Of a stretch of DNA of 26,811 bases, positions 1 to 6,739 are shown one piece after another. Within the stretch, counting starts at the first letter, position 1; each line of letters begins with the position of its first letter. Origin of the DNA: an uncultured Lachnobacterium sp. (GTDB taxonomy: Bacteria > Bacillota > Clostridia > Lachnospirales > Lachnospiraceae). Below the pieces are notes generated by a model that was given only the letters and a program-made list of their open reading frames with translations, was not told the DNA's origin and ran no database searches. A program made the position numbers and the translations under genes. The stretch lies in contig URSS01000036.1 in NCBI GenBank assembly GCA_900550545.1, positions 1-26,811 on the forward strand. The letters run 5' to 3'.

Positions 1-29
1 AGTTATTATTGAATTTTCAAGGTGCATAG

Positions 30-45
30 GCACATTTTAATGTGC
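30..45. repeat. Short inverted repeat upstream of truncated permease
   Basis: Perfect 6-bp arms, GCACAT and ATGTGC, flank TTTA. It lies just before the point where the permease reading frame begins. In that frame stops occur at 10-12 and 52-54, so this DNA is not coding for the permease. It could be a small hairpin or a scar of the rearrangement that removed the 5' part of the gene; nothing more can be said from the window. Confidence 0.35.
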
Positions 46-78
46 GAAGTTTGAGATAAAAATACATTAACAGAGGAT

Positions 79-996
79 ATGCTGCAGGTTCCGAAATTTT
101 CTGATGATAATGGGGAAACAAGGACAGAAATCGTGTCCGTTGATGATGAACTCTATAAAAAACTGTGTGACAGGGCAGGCGCAGAATATGGAAGTATCCT
201 TTTGCTGAACACTTACCAATATAATGACAATGGAGAGTATGTGTCGATAAAACCTTTTAAAGATGATGTGACACAGATTTCCCTGATAAACGCAGCCAAT
301 GAGAAGAACACACTTACAATTGGAGGTATTTTAGAACAGTCCGATTTAAAGGAATATGGTTTTGGGGAAATGACACCATATCCGGTCAGAATTGTCGTAC
401 CTGATGCGGATGCGAGGAGTTTTGACTGGTTTAGTATGCCATCAGATGAAGATGATTATACAGAATATGCCAGAAGTGTCATGGATGAATATTTTCCGAT
501 TGTGGCAGAGGATTCTTATGTAGAGCAGGGATATACCGTGAGAATTGCCCGCACAGATGCTATGGTTAAAATGCTCAATATAGCTATAGTTCTTGCTGAA
601 ATTGTGATGTATGGTTTTGTTATCCTGCTCATTCTCATGGGATTTACAAGTGTAATTAGTACGCTGGCGACAAATATTAGAATCAGAAGCCGTGAGTTTG
701 CTGTGTTAAAGAGTGTTGGAATGACAAATAAATCACTTTGCAGGATGTTATATAGTGAAAGTATTTTTTGCGTTCTAAATGCACTTGTTCCGGGAGTTAT
801 ACTTGGAATTGCCATTCCATTTTTCATTAATTTATCTATTCGGAAGGCTTTCCCGGTATTGTATCATATTCCGTGGGCGGCATTATTTTGTGGTATATTT
901 GTTTTGATAGGAATTGTGTTTTTTATCACACGAACTGAAATTCACAAGTTAAGAGATAAAAGTATTATTGATGAAATAAGAATGGATATTGTATAA
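79..996 (+). pseudogene. FtsX-type ABC transporter permease, 5'-truncated remnant
   Basis: The 305-aa product is the C-terminal part of a MacB/FtsX-family ABC permease, the membrane subunit of exporters for peptides, lipids or antimicrobials. Residues about 1-160 resemble the extracytoplasmic part. Hydrophobic segments lie near 167-192, 228-252 and 264-285, with the typical linker RIRSREFAVLKSVGMT after the first. Complete Gram-positive relatives are much longer, begin with their own membrane helix and usually sit beside an ATPase gene. Here the N-terminal helix and much of the external domain are missing. The same frame is stopped at 52-54, and the only start signal is a weak AGAGGAT three bases from the ATG. 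I therefore call it a decayed gene. The family call is firm; whether any stable protein is made is unknown. Confidence 0.75.
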
Positions 997-1057
997 ATGT
1001 CAATGCTGTTGTGGTACATGTTGTATTTTGTGAAAAATATAAAAAAATTATAAATTA

Positions 1058-1084
1058 TTAGCACTCTCTATTGACGAGTGCTAA
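1058..1084 (+). promoter_or_regulatory. CIRCE operator (HrcA binding site)
   Basis: TTAGCACTC, nine bases, then GAGTGCTAA: an exact match to the CIRCE consensus recognised by the heat-shock repressor HrcA. It lies about 130 bp before the hsp20 start and overlaps the -35 element. hrcA itself is not in the window. Confidence 0.96.
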
Positions 1085-1099
1085 TAATGGGTGTATAAC
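1071..1099 (+). promoter_or_regulatory. Housekeeping promoter of hsp20
   Basis: -35 TTGACG (1071-1076), 17-bp spacer, -10 TATAAC (1094-1099). The -35 box starts inside the CIRCE spacer and runs into its right arm, so HrcA binding would block RNA polymerase directly. The predicted 5' leader is about 105 nt. Confidence 0.88.
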
Positions 1100-1212
1100 A
1101 TAGTCAAGAACAAAGGAAAGGAACAAAAAGCAAAGGCTTTGAGTTCTTGAAACATCCCAGTTCCAAAGAAACAGGTTGACATGCAATTGTATTTAAGAAG
1201 GAGAGATGACTT

Positions 1213-1656
1213 ATGTTAATGCCTAGTATTTTTGGAGAAAACTTATTTAATGATGATTGGATGAATTTTTCATTTCCTGATGTTGACAAGATGCTTTATG
1301 GTAAACATGCAAAGAATGTTATGAAGACTGATGTCAAGGAAACGGACAACAGTTATGAAGTAGATATAGATTTACCAGGATTCAAGAAAGACGAGATAGA
1401 AGCAAAGCTTGAGGATGGCTATCTTACAATCAGTGCTTCTAAGGGACTTGATAAGGAAGAGAAAAATGAAAAGGATGGCAAGTACATCCGCAAGGAGCGT
1501 TATTCAGGTGCTGTGAGCAGATCTTTCTATGTAGGCGATGAGCTGAAACAGGAAGATATCAAAGCTAAATATGAGGATGGTATCCTTAAACTTTCAGTTC
1601 CAAAGAAGGAACCAGAGAAGGTTGAGACCACAAAGCATATTGCTATTGAAGGATAA
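1213..1656 (+). CDS. hsp20: Small heat-shock protein, Hsp20/alpha-crystallin family
   Basis: A 147-aa ATP-independent holdase chaperone that binds unfolding proteins in the cytoplasm. The alpha-crystallin domain covers roughly residues 35-138, with the typical stretch YEVDIDLPGFKKDEIEAKLE, the late motif YEDGILKLSVPKKE, and a C-terminal IAI tripeptide matching the I-x-I oligomerisation motif. Length is normal for the bacterial family. The start is fixed by AAGGAG at 1198-1203, nine bases before ATG. It is monocistronic: a CIRCE-controlled promoter lies upstream and an intrinsic terminator follows within 30 bp. Repression by HrcA and induction by heat or protein damage follow from the CIRCE site. 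Confidence 0.95.
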   Translation: MLMPSIFGENLFNDDWMNFSFPDVDKMLYGKHAKNVMKTDVKETDNSYEVDIDLPGFKKDEIEAKLEDGYLTISASKGLDKEEKNEKDGKYIRKERYSGAVSRSFYVGDELKQEDIKAKYEDGILKLSVPKKEPEKVETTKHIAIEG

Positions 1657-1682
1657 TCAAAATCTGAATCACCTTAAGAAAA

Positions 1683-1715
1683 GCCGTCTGGACTTATGGT
1701 CCGGACGGTTTTTTT
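1683..1715 (+). terminator. Intrinsic terminator of hsp20
   Basis: CCGTCTGGAC (1684-1693), loop TTATG, then GTCCGGACGG (1699-1708): ten pairs including one G-U, followed by seven T (1709-1715). Confidence 0.92.
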
Positions 1716-2004
1716 AAATTACTATGAAAATTGTAATCGACATGCAAGGTGGAATTTTCAAATGAATTTGTTAAAGGAAAACAAATCGACAGTATGATAG
1801 ATGAAAAATTACAATCTATAAGCAGGCAGGTGAACATATAAAATAAAAACAGCTGCGGACAATTACGGAATTGAATGCAAAAACATACGCGGAATGTCTT
1901 TCAAGTGATATGAATCGCGGAATTGCAATTACAGATATGCTTGAGGAAATACAGATCAGTGAAAATGGAAAATAGATAATTTCCAGAAGGTTGCTGAAAA
2001 CCAG

Positions 2005-2187
2005 ATGATTCCGGATATATTTTCCGACTCAGTACAGGCAGTGAATCTGTTTGCAAATAATCCGCCGGCAACATTTGATGCAATTCTCATGGATATTATG
2101 ATGCCTGTGATGGATGCGCATTTGGCAAAACCTCTGGATGTAAAGAAAGCGATTGATATAATTTGCAAATTAGTTGGTCGAAAATAG
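2005..2187 (+). pseudogene. Response-regulator receiver domain remnant with internal deletion
   Basis: The 60-aa reading frame contains FDAILMDIMMPVMD, the phospho-acceptor strand of a CheY-like receiver domain of the kind found in hybrid histidine kinases. It is followed directly by AHLAKPLDVKKAI, which in intact receivers comes about 35-40 residues later, after the conserved Thr/Ser strand and near the conserved Lys. The intervening part of the fold is absent, as is the N-terminal acidic pocket. No kinase is recognisable upstream (1716-2004), which is short and full of stops. This is a dead fragment of a two-component gene. The minus-strand frames over it show no family signature. Confidence 0.7.
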
Positions 2188-2198
2188 TTTGACGAATC

Positions 2199-2227
2199 TT
2201 GTGGTAATAGTGAAATTATGCTAAAAT
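2199..2227 (+). promoter_or_regulatory. Predicted promoter of the LSPDEIAALF-motif membrane protein gene
   Basis: -35 TTGTGG (2199-2204), 17-bp spacer, -10 TAAAAT (2222-2227), about 38 bp before the ATG. The -35 is weak. It lies just after the receiver remnant. The rest of 1716-2198 holds no other supported signal. Confidence 0.5.
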
Positions 2228-2264
2228 ATGGAATAAATAAGAGCTCAGGGAAGGAGCACAGCAT

Positions 2265-3578
2265 ATGAAGAAAAAAGACACAAAAGCAAGGATGCAGATT
2301 ATTTTTGGGGCACTGATATTAGCACTTTTTTTCAGTGTGGAGCTTTATATGATGATCAATTATTCTGAAAAATATCTGATTATTGCCGGAATTGCATTGA
2401 TCGAACTTATCTTTTTGTATGTGATTATTCAGGGAATTTTTGCATTAAAGGATGAAAAAGAGATAAGAAATGAGGAACAGTACGATAATGTATTTAAATC
2501 CGAAAAAGCATCTTATCTCATGTTGAAAAAGTATTTTGAGGAATTTGAGGACAAACTTAATTATCTTGAGAAAGCTTCAAAGATTCCTACAGAAGAGATT
2601 ATAAATGCGCAAAAAGGAATTGCAAAAGTGATTATGAATCGCAATCGCGAAGGATCTGAAGCTATGATCAGTACAACAGAGCAGATCACAGAGCAATTGA
2701 CAGAAGTGCAGAAGCAGTCGGAGGCATTACAGTCATTATTAGCAAGCTGCAAAGATGAAATTATAGTTTCTCAGAAAGCAGCCGGTGATTCCAGTGAAAA
2801 ATCGGTACAGATGCAAATTCAGGATCTGGTGGTTCAGATGAAGGATATGGAACTTCGATTAAATACAGCAATTTCGCAGAATCAGAAAATGATAGTGCAG
2901 TCAGCTCCAGTTTCATATGCCACTGCGCCGGAACCAGTTTCGGAGCCAGCAGCAGCGTCTGAGTCAGTCGTAGCACCGGAAGCAATTGCGGAACCAGAAC
3001 CGGTCGTAGCGCCGGAAGCAATTGCGGAACCAGAACCGGTCGTAGCACCGAAACCAATTGCAGAACCGGAGCCAGCAGCAGCGTCTGAGTCAGTCGTAGC
3101 ACCGGAAGTAATTGCGGAACCAGAACCGGTCGTAGCACCGAAACCAATTGTGGAGCCGGAGCCGGTAGCAGCACCGGAAGCAATTGTGGAGCCGGAGCCG
3201 GTAGCAGCACCGGAACCAATTGTGGAGTCGGAGCCGGTAGCAGCACCGGAACCAATTGTGGAGCCGGAGCCAGTAGCAGCATCGGAACCGGTCGCAGAAC
3301 CAGTACAGCCAGCAGCTGAACCAGCATCGGATTCGAATCGAAGTCTGAGTCCGGATGAAATTGCAGCATTGTTTGCCAATATGGGCAATGATTCAGCATC
3401 AGAAACAAAGGAAGAACCTGTTACGGAGCCTGAACCGGAAGTGACAGAGGAACCGATAGCTGCAGAGGCAACAGAAGCACCGGCCGACAGCACACCGCCG
3501 ATGCCGGATTTGTCAGATCCAAATAAAACGTTAAGCCCAGATGAGATTGCAGCATTGTTTGCTAATATGGGAAATTAA
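2265..3578 (+). CDS. Membrane-anchored coiled-coil protein with Pro/Glu/Ala repeats and duplicated LSPDEIAALFANMGN motif
   Basis: 437 aa, no named family recognised. Layout: two N-terminal transmembrane helices (about 11-32 and 37-60) with a very short loop, so both ends probably face the cytoplasm; a charged helical and coiled-coil region (about 62-210); a low-complexity stretch built on VAPEAIAEPEPV-like 12-mers (about 222-346); and two identical copies of LSPDEIAALFANMGN at 361-375 and 423-437, the second being the extreme C terminus. The pattern L-S-x-x-E-I-x-A-L resembles the N-terminal CheY-binding peptide of flagellar switch proteins FliM/FliY (LSQAEIDALL type). An adaptor role presenting peptide ligands on a flexible arm is inference. 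Start: ATG after GGGAAGGAGC. Single gene ending at a terminator. Confidence 0.85.
   Translation: MKKKDTKARMQIIFGALILALFFSVELYMMINYSEKYLIIAGIALIELIFLYVIIQGIFALKDEKEIRNEEQYDNVFKSEKASYLMLKKYFEEFEDKLNYLEKASKIPTEEIINAQKGIAKVIMNRNREGSEAMISTTEQITEQLTEVQKQSEALQSLLASCKDEIIVSQKAAGDSSEKSVQMQIQDLVVQMKDMELRLNTAISQNQKMIVQSAPVSYATAPEPVSEPAAASESVVAPEAIAEPEPVVAPEAIAEPEPVVAPKPIAEPEPAAASESVVAPEVIAEPEPVVAPKPIVEPEPVAAPEAIVEPEPVAAPEPIVESEPVAAPEPIVEPEPVAASEPVAEPVQPAAEPASDSNRSLSPDEIAALFANMGNDSASETKEEPVTEPEPEVTEEPIAAEATEAPADSTPPMPDLSDPNKTLSPDEIAALFANMGN
2928..3302 (+). repeat. In-frame tandem repeat, about 36-bp unit
   Basis: The unit encodes 12-residue variants of VAPEAIAEPEPV, V(V/A)AP(E/K)PI(A/V)EPEP and AAASESVVAPE. 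About ten degenerate units lie end to end, and blocks larger than one unit are duplicated (the AAASESVVAPE segment occurs twice). All lengths are multiples of three, so unit gain or loss keeps the frame. This is typical of slippage-prone spacer regions. Confidence 0.9.
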
Positions 3579-3602
3579 AAAAGAGAATTATTTATTCAAA
3601 AA

Positions 3603-3650
3603 AATACCTCCAAAGAGGGACAGTACAGAAGCTGTTCTTTTGGAGGTATT
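3603..3650. terminator. Bidirectional terminator between convergent genes
   Basis: AATACCTCCAAA (3603-3614) pairs perfectly with TTTGGAGGTATT (3639-3650), with an inner ACAG/CTGT pairing in the loop. A-rich DNA precedes and T-rich DNA follows, so it can act on both strands. It sits between the motif-protein gene (ends 3578) and pepT (minus strand, ends 3662). Confidence 0.8.
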
Positions 3651-3661
3651 TTATGTTTAAA

Positions 3662-4885
3662 TTATGCTTTTTTGATTGGGTGTGAAGCAATATATTTCAA
3701 TATGCGCACAGAGGTCTGCATACCTTCGACAGAGATATGTTCGTAAGGACCATGGAAACCATAACCGCCGGTTCCGAGGTTTGGACAAGGCAGTCCCATA
3801 AAAGAGAGTCGGGCACCATCTGTACCGCCACGGATTGGATGGGAGAGAGGTGTGAGACCTTCCGCAGATATTGCCTGTTTTGCAAGGTCGACAATCTCCA
3901 TTTGATTTTCAATAACAGAGAGCATATTTTCATAGGAGTGTTCAATCTCCAAAGTAATGATATCCGCACCGTATTTCTGATTCAGAGAAGTTGTGATATC
4001 TCTGAGCCTTTGTAAGCGATTTTCAAATAGTATTTTGTCATGGTCACGTATAATAAAGGAGAGCGTTGCACTTGCAACATCTCCGGACATATCTGTCAAA
4101 TGGTAGAAACCTTCACGTCCACTTGTGTGTGCCGGCGTTTCGTCGGCAGGAAGCATTGACACGATTTCACATCCGACCAATGCAGCATTGATCATAATGT
4201 CCTTTGCCTCTCCAGGATGGACATTAACACCTTTAATATCAAACGTTGCGTTTGCCGCATTGAAATTTTCGTAGGCAACTTCTCCCTCGTAATCGCCATC
4301 CATTGTGTAAGCATAATCTGCCTGAAATATGTTAAGGTCAAACAAGTCTGCTCCACAGCCGATTTCCTCATCAGGAGTAAAACCAATCCACAGATCACCA
4401 TGTGGAATCTGTTCTGTAATTATCTCTTCGATTGCTGTGAGAATTTCTGCGATACCGGCTTTGTCATCCGCACCCAGGAGGGTAGTTCCGCCTGTTGTAA
4501 TAAGTGTGCGCCCTTTGAGCGTGGTAAGAGATGGAAAATCTTTTACCTTTAAATAGTCACCGCTTCCGGCAAGCAGGACATCTTTGCCATCGTAATCCGA
4601 AATCATCTGTGGCTTGATGTTCTCGCCGGAGAAGTCAGGGGCTGTATCTATGTGGGAGATGAAGCCAATGGCTTTGTAATGTTCCATGCCAGGAGTAGCT
4701 GGAAGCTTGCCATACACATAGCAGTGCTCCGTCATGTGAATGTCGGTCAGACCGAGAGACTGCATCTCCAACCGCAGAATCTGGGCAAGAATAAATTCGC
4801 TGTCATTGCTTGGAATCGTACCGGACGCTTCATTTGATGTCGTACAATGGCTGATGTAATTAAGAAAACGTTCTTCTACTTTCAT
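3662..4885 (-). CDS. pepT: Peptidase T (tripeptide aminopeptidase)
   Basis: 407 aa, an M20-family cytoplasmic dizinc aminopeptidase that releases the N-terminal residue from tripeptides; E. coli PepT is 408 aa. Numbering from the chosen start gives His78 in SHIDTAPD, Asp140 in GADDKAG, Glu173/Glu174 in PDEEIGCG and Asp196 in YTMDGDYEGEV, with a later His in GYGFHGPYEH. This matches the E. coli zinc ligand and catalytic positions. A start 21 bases upstream (4906) is possible, but AAAGGAAC stands about ten bases before the ATG at 4885, and family members begin MKVEERFL, so 4885 is preferred. The gene is alone, divergent from the tRNA and convergent with the motif-protein gene. Confidence 0.96.
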   Translation of the reverse strand: MKVEERFLNYISHCTTSNEASGTIPSNDSEFILAQILRLEMQSLGLTDIHMTEHCYVYGKLPATPGMEHYKAIGFISHIDTAPDFSGENIKPQMISDYDGKDVLLAGSGDYLKVKDFPSLTTLKGRTLITTGGTTLLGADDKAGIAEILTAIEEIITEQIPHGDLWIGFTPDEEIGCGADLFDLNIFQADYAYTMDGDYEGEVAYENFNAANATFDIKGVNVHPGEAKDIMINAALVGCEIVSMLPADETPAHTSGREGFYHLTDMSGDVASATLSFIIRDHDKILFENRLQRLRDITTSLNQKYGADIITLEIEHSYENMLSVIENQMEIVDLAKQAISAEGLTPLSHPIRGGTDGARLSFMGLPCPNLGTGGYGFHGPYEHISVEGMQTSVRILKYIASHPIKKA

Positions 4886-4955
4886 GTTAAATTGTTCCTT
4901 TCGCATGTGCTTTTTAAAAAAAATAAAAAAATTTGAAAAAAATTGAAAAAAGTGC

Positions 4956-4984
4956 TTGCATTTATTCTACACATACTATATAAT
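4956..4984 (+). promoter_or_regulatory. Promoter of tRNA-Lys
   Basis: -35 TTGCAT (4956-4961), 17-bp spacer, consensus -10 TATAAT (4979-4984), about 40 bp before the tRNA. It is preceded by an A-rich tract resembling an UP element. Confidence 0.85.
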
Positions 4985-5024
4985 AACTTTTGTCGCAAGG
5001 AAAGACAACAAAAACTTAAGACAA

Positions 5025-5097
5025 GCGCGATTAGCTCAGCTGGCAGAGCACCTGACTCTTAATCAGGGTGTCCAGGGTTCGAACCCCTGATCGCGCA
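5025..5097 (+). tRNA. tRNA-Lys (anticodon CTT)
   Basis: 73-nt cloverleaf: acceptor GCGCGAT/ATCGCGC, D arm GCTC/GAGC, anticodon stem CCTGA/TCAGG with loop CTCTTAA (anticodon CTT, reads AAG), T arm CAGGG/CCCTG with TTCGAAC, discriminator A. The 3' CCA is not encoded. Confidence 0.97.
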
Positions 5098-5103
5098 CTA
5101 TAA

Positions 5104-5150
5104 AGTACCGGTTTTGTGGACATGCGAGCCACGGGGTTGGTGCTTTTTTT
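5104..5150 (+). terminator. Intrinsic terminator of tRNA-Lys
   Basis: A 16-bp stem (5104-5119 with 5129-5144) is complete if G-U pairs are counted; several T-G pairs lie in its middle. The loop is nine bases and a run of T follows to 5150. Confidence 0.85.
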
Positions 5151-5172
5151 GCGCTTGAAAATAAAGTTATGG

Positions 5173-5230
5173 AAAAGGTGATGCCATAAGATGAAATATC
5201 TATGTGGTGTCACCTTTTTGTGTTAAGATA
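5173..5230 (+). repeat. Interspersed structured element, copy 1
   Basis: Nine-pair stem GGTGATGCC (5177-5185) with GGTGTCACC (5206-5214), enclosing a 20-nt loop that contains AGATGAAATATCT (a possible inner hairpin AGAT/ATCT), then TTTTT and TGTTAAGATA. A second copy lies at 10290-10347. The loop and the 3' tail are nearly identical between copies, whereas four stem positions differ in a pairing-preserving way. It could be an intrinsic terminator, an attenuator, or an operator over an extended -10 promoter (TG-T-TAAGAT at 5221-5229). Confidence 0.75.
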
Positions 5231-5275
5231 TATTTATGTGGAATAAAAAGGAAACGTAAGATAAGGAGAGTATTT

Positions 5276-6367
5276 ATGGCAAGCTATGAAAATGAAATGA
5301 GAGAGGTTGCGGATTGGCTGAAACATCCGAATGAGCTTGGTAAAGCTCCTTTTAAAATGGAGTTTGTAAAGGAATTTACGGATGAGGAAGGATGTCACTG
5401 TCTGATCTTCAAATTTAAAAAGGGATTATTTTCACCATGGCTTATGGCTATTCACAGTGATTCAGGTATTTTCAGTGAGCAGGAGCGCTATGATGAAAAC
5501 AATGACATCGAGCAGGCAACTCAAATGCTTACATATTTAAAGCAGTATTGGAAAAGTATTGCATTAAATGAGGAAGAGCAAAAAGAGAGGGAGAAAAAAG
5601 CACCTGCCTTTCACGCTTTTATTCTGAAAGCAAAACCGGTATTTGAGCCGGATCTGTTTTTGGATATGTTTGAAAAAGACTGGGGCGAGAAAATAAAAAG
5701 TGATGATGATACGCAGCCGGAAAACGGTGGGGCAACGGAAGGCGTTGATGCCCGGTTATATTGCACAGATACAGGATTGCATTTGACGTTTGGATATATG
5801 GATTTTGCAATTCCAGATGATGAAGCAGTGGAATGCGCGAAGTACAATTATATGTGGCCGGATGGAGCAAGTGTAGCCGCAACACATACAGCACATGAAA
5901 TCGTGATGGTCACCGGTGGCAACAGTATTAGAGACAGGGCTATGTTCTATTCTAAGGTTGTTTCCACCTTGTCAAAAATGGAAAATAATATCGGTATCTA
6001 TGCCAATGGAATTGTTTATGAACCTGAGAAAGTTGTAAAGATGTGTGAGATTGTAAAGGAAGATGAGTTACCATTGCCGGTGCTTGTATGGTCTGGTATC
6101 GGAAAGGAAGAAGAAGGAATTTCCGGATGGACAGATGGTATGAAACAATTTGGCTTTGATGAAATGGAAGTATTGAATTTCAAGCAGGAACCATCACAAT
6201 TGCAGGGATTTATGATACTTATAATTGATTATTGTATAAATAATAATATTGGTTTTCACGATGGTGAGATTGTTGGCCTTGCAGCAGGTCTTCAGTTGAA
6301 GGTAGAAAAATCAAAGGGATGTAATGTTGATGAAGATGGGGAAACTTTAAAGCTTAGTTTCCTGTAA
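5276..6367 (+). CDS. DUF4261 domain-containing protein
   Basis: 363 aa, no signal peptide or membrane segment, acidic, probably cytoplasmic. The C-terminal part (about 255-360) with WTDGMKQFGFDEMEVLNFKQ and the preceding segment VMVTGGNSIRDRAMFYSKVV match the DUF4261 family, whose biochemical role is not established. The N-terminal part (about 1-110) is charged and helical. Start: ATG at 5276 with AAGGAG eight bases before it. The frame stays open back to 5204, but that extension would run through the repeat element and has no ribosome binding site. It is followed 31 bp later by a 56-aa membrane protein with its own strong ribosome binding site, so the two may share a transcript. Confidence 0.85.
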   Translation: MASYENEMREVADWLKHPNELGKAPFKMEFVKEFTDEEGCHCLIFKFKKGLFSPWLMAIHSDSGIFSEQERYDENNDIEQATQMLTYLKQYWKSIALNEEEQKEREKKAPAFHAFILKAKPVFEPDLFLDMFEKDWGEKIKSDDDTQPENGGATEGVDARLYCTDTGLHLTFGYMDFAIPDDEAVECAKYNYMWPDGASVAATHTAHEIVMVTGGNSIRDRAMFYSKVVSTLSKMENNIGIYANGIVYEPEKVVKMCEIVKEDELPLPVLVWSGIGKEEEGISGWTDGMKQFGFDEMEVLNFKQEPSQLQGFMILIIDYCINNNIGFHDGEIVGLAAGLQLKVEKSKGCNVDEDGETLKLSFL

Positions 6368-6398
6368 AAAGTACAATTGAAAAAGGAGGTAATCTTAT

Positions 6399-6569
6399 AT
6401 GAAAAAATTTAGAACAGTAGCATCTGTTATTATTATGTGCATGGCGGGAATTGTCGGTTTCTTTATTGGAGCGGCAGTAGAGGAGCCAATGAGTGGAGCA
6501 ATTTTATTTTCTGTAATTGCAGGGATCGCTTGTATTATCTATACGATAGATAATAAGGATGAGAAATAG
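6399..6569 (+). CDS. Small two-helix membrane protein (56 aa)
   Basis: The start is supported by a near-perfect AAGGAGG (6383-6389) ten bases before the ATG. The product begins MKKFRTVASVIIMC and has two hydrophobic stretches, about residues 7-27 and 33-49, ending in a charged tail DNKDEK. The first helix carries Gly-rich spacing (AGIVGFFIGAAV). No family recognised. It follows the DUF4261 gene closely and could be its partner or simply a co-transcribed small membrane protein. No cysteine lipobox is present. Confidence 0.75.
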   Translation: MKKFRTVASVIIMCMAGIVGFFIGAAVEEPMSGAILFSVIAGIACIIYTIDNKDEK

Positions 6570-6678
6570 GAAAAAGTGTAACATGAAAGTCAAAATTGGG
6601 TTATAGATCTGATAGGTTATTTGAATATACCTTTTGAAATCAGTAATACTATGAAAACAAGGATTTTTATCCTAATAA

Positions 6679-6707
6679 TTGCATTATCTCCTAAAAATAT
6701 ATAAAAT
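6679..6707 (+). promoter_or_regulatory. Predicted promoter of the Fic gene
   Basis: -35 TTGCAT (6679-6684), 17-bp spacer, -10 TAAAAT (6702-6707). The left operator box (6684-6695) lies in the spacer and a second box begins at the -10. The rest of 6570-6678 shows only a small AGGAT/ATCCT inverted repeat. Confidence 0.6.
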
Positions 6708-6737
6708 TTAGGAGATAAATAAAGATTTAGGAGATAT
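6684..6737 (+). promoter_or_regulatory. Triple TTTAGGAGATA operator upstream of Fic
   Basis: Three copies of one box: TTATCTCCTAAA (6684-6695, inverted), TTTAGGAGATAA (6707-6718) and TTTAGGAGATAT (6726-6737). The first two form an inverted repeat over the promoter. The third contains the AGGAG ribosome binding site of the Fic start at 6740. The layout is that of a repressor site. The Fic protein's own C-terminal winged-helix region is a natural candidate binder, which is inference. Confidence 0.7.
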
Positions 6738-6739
6738 TT

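Noticed and set aside
2928..3302. CRISPR-like array
   Set aside because: The repeats are contiguous, degenerate and in frame with a protein. There are no unique spacers and no cas genes.
2761..3493. Two long minus-strand open frames (about 200 and 215 codons) opposite the motif-protein gene
   Set aside because: They arise because the 36-bp repeat is free of stops in several frames. Their products are monotonous Ser/Gly/Ala or Leu/Pro/Val repeats without start signals or family features.
5025..5097. tRNA-Lys as an integration site for the following genes
   Set aside because: No integrase and no repeat of the tRNA 3' end were found in the window; a normal tRNA terminator follows.
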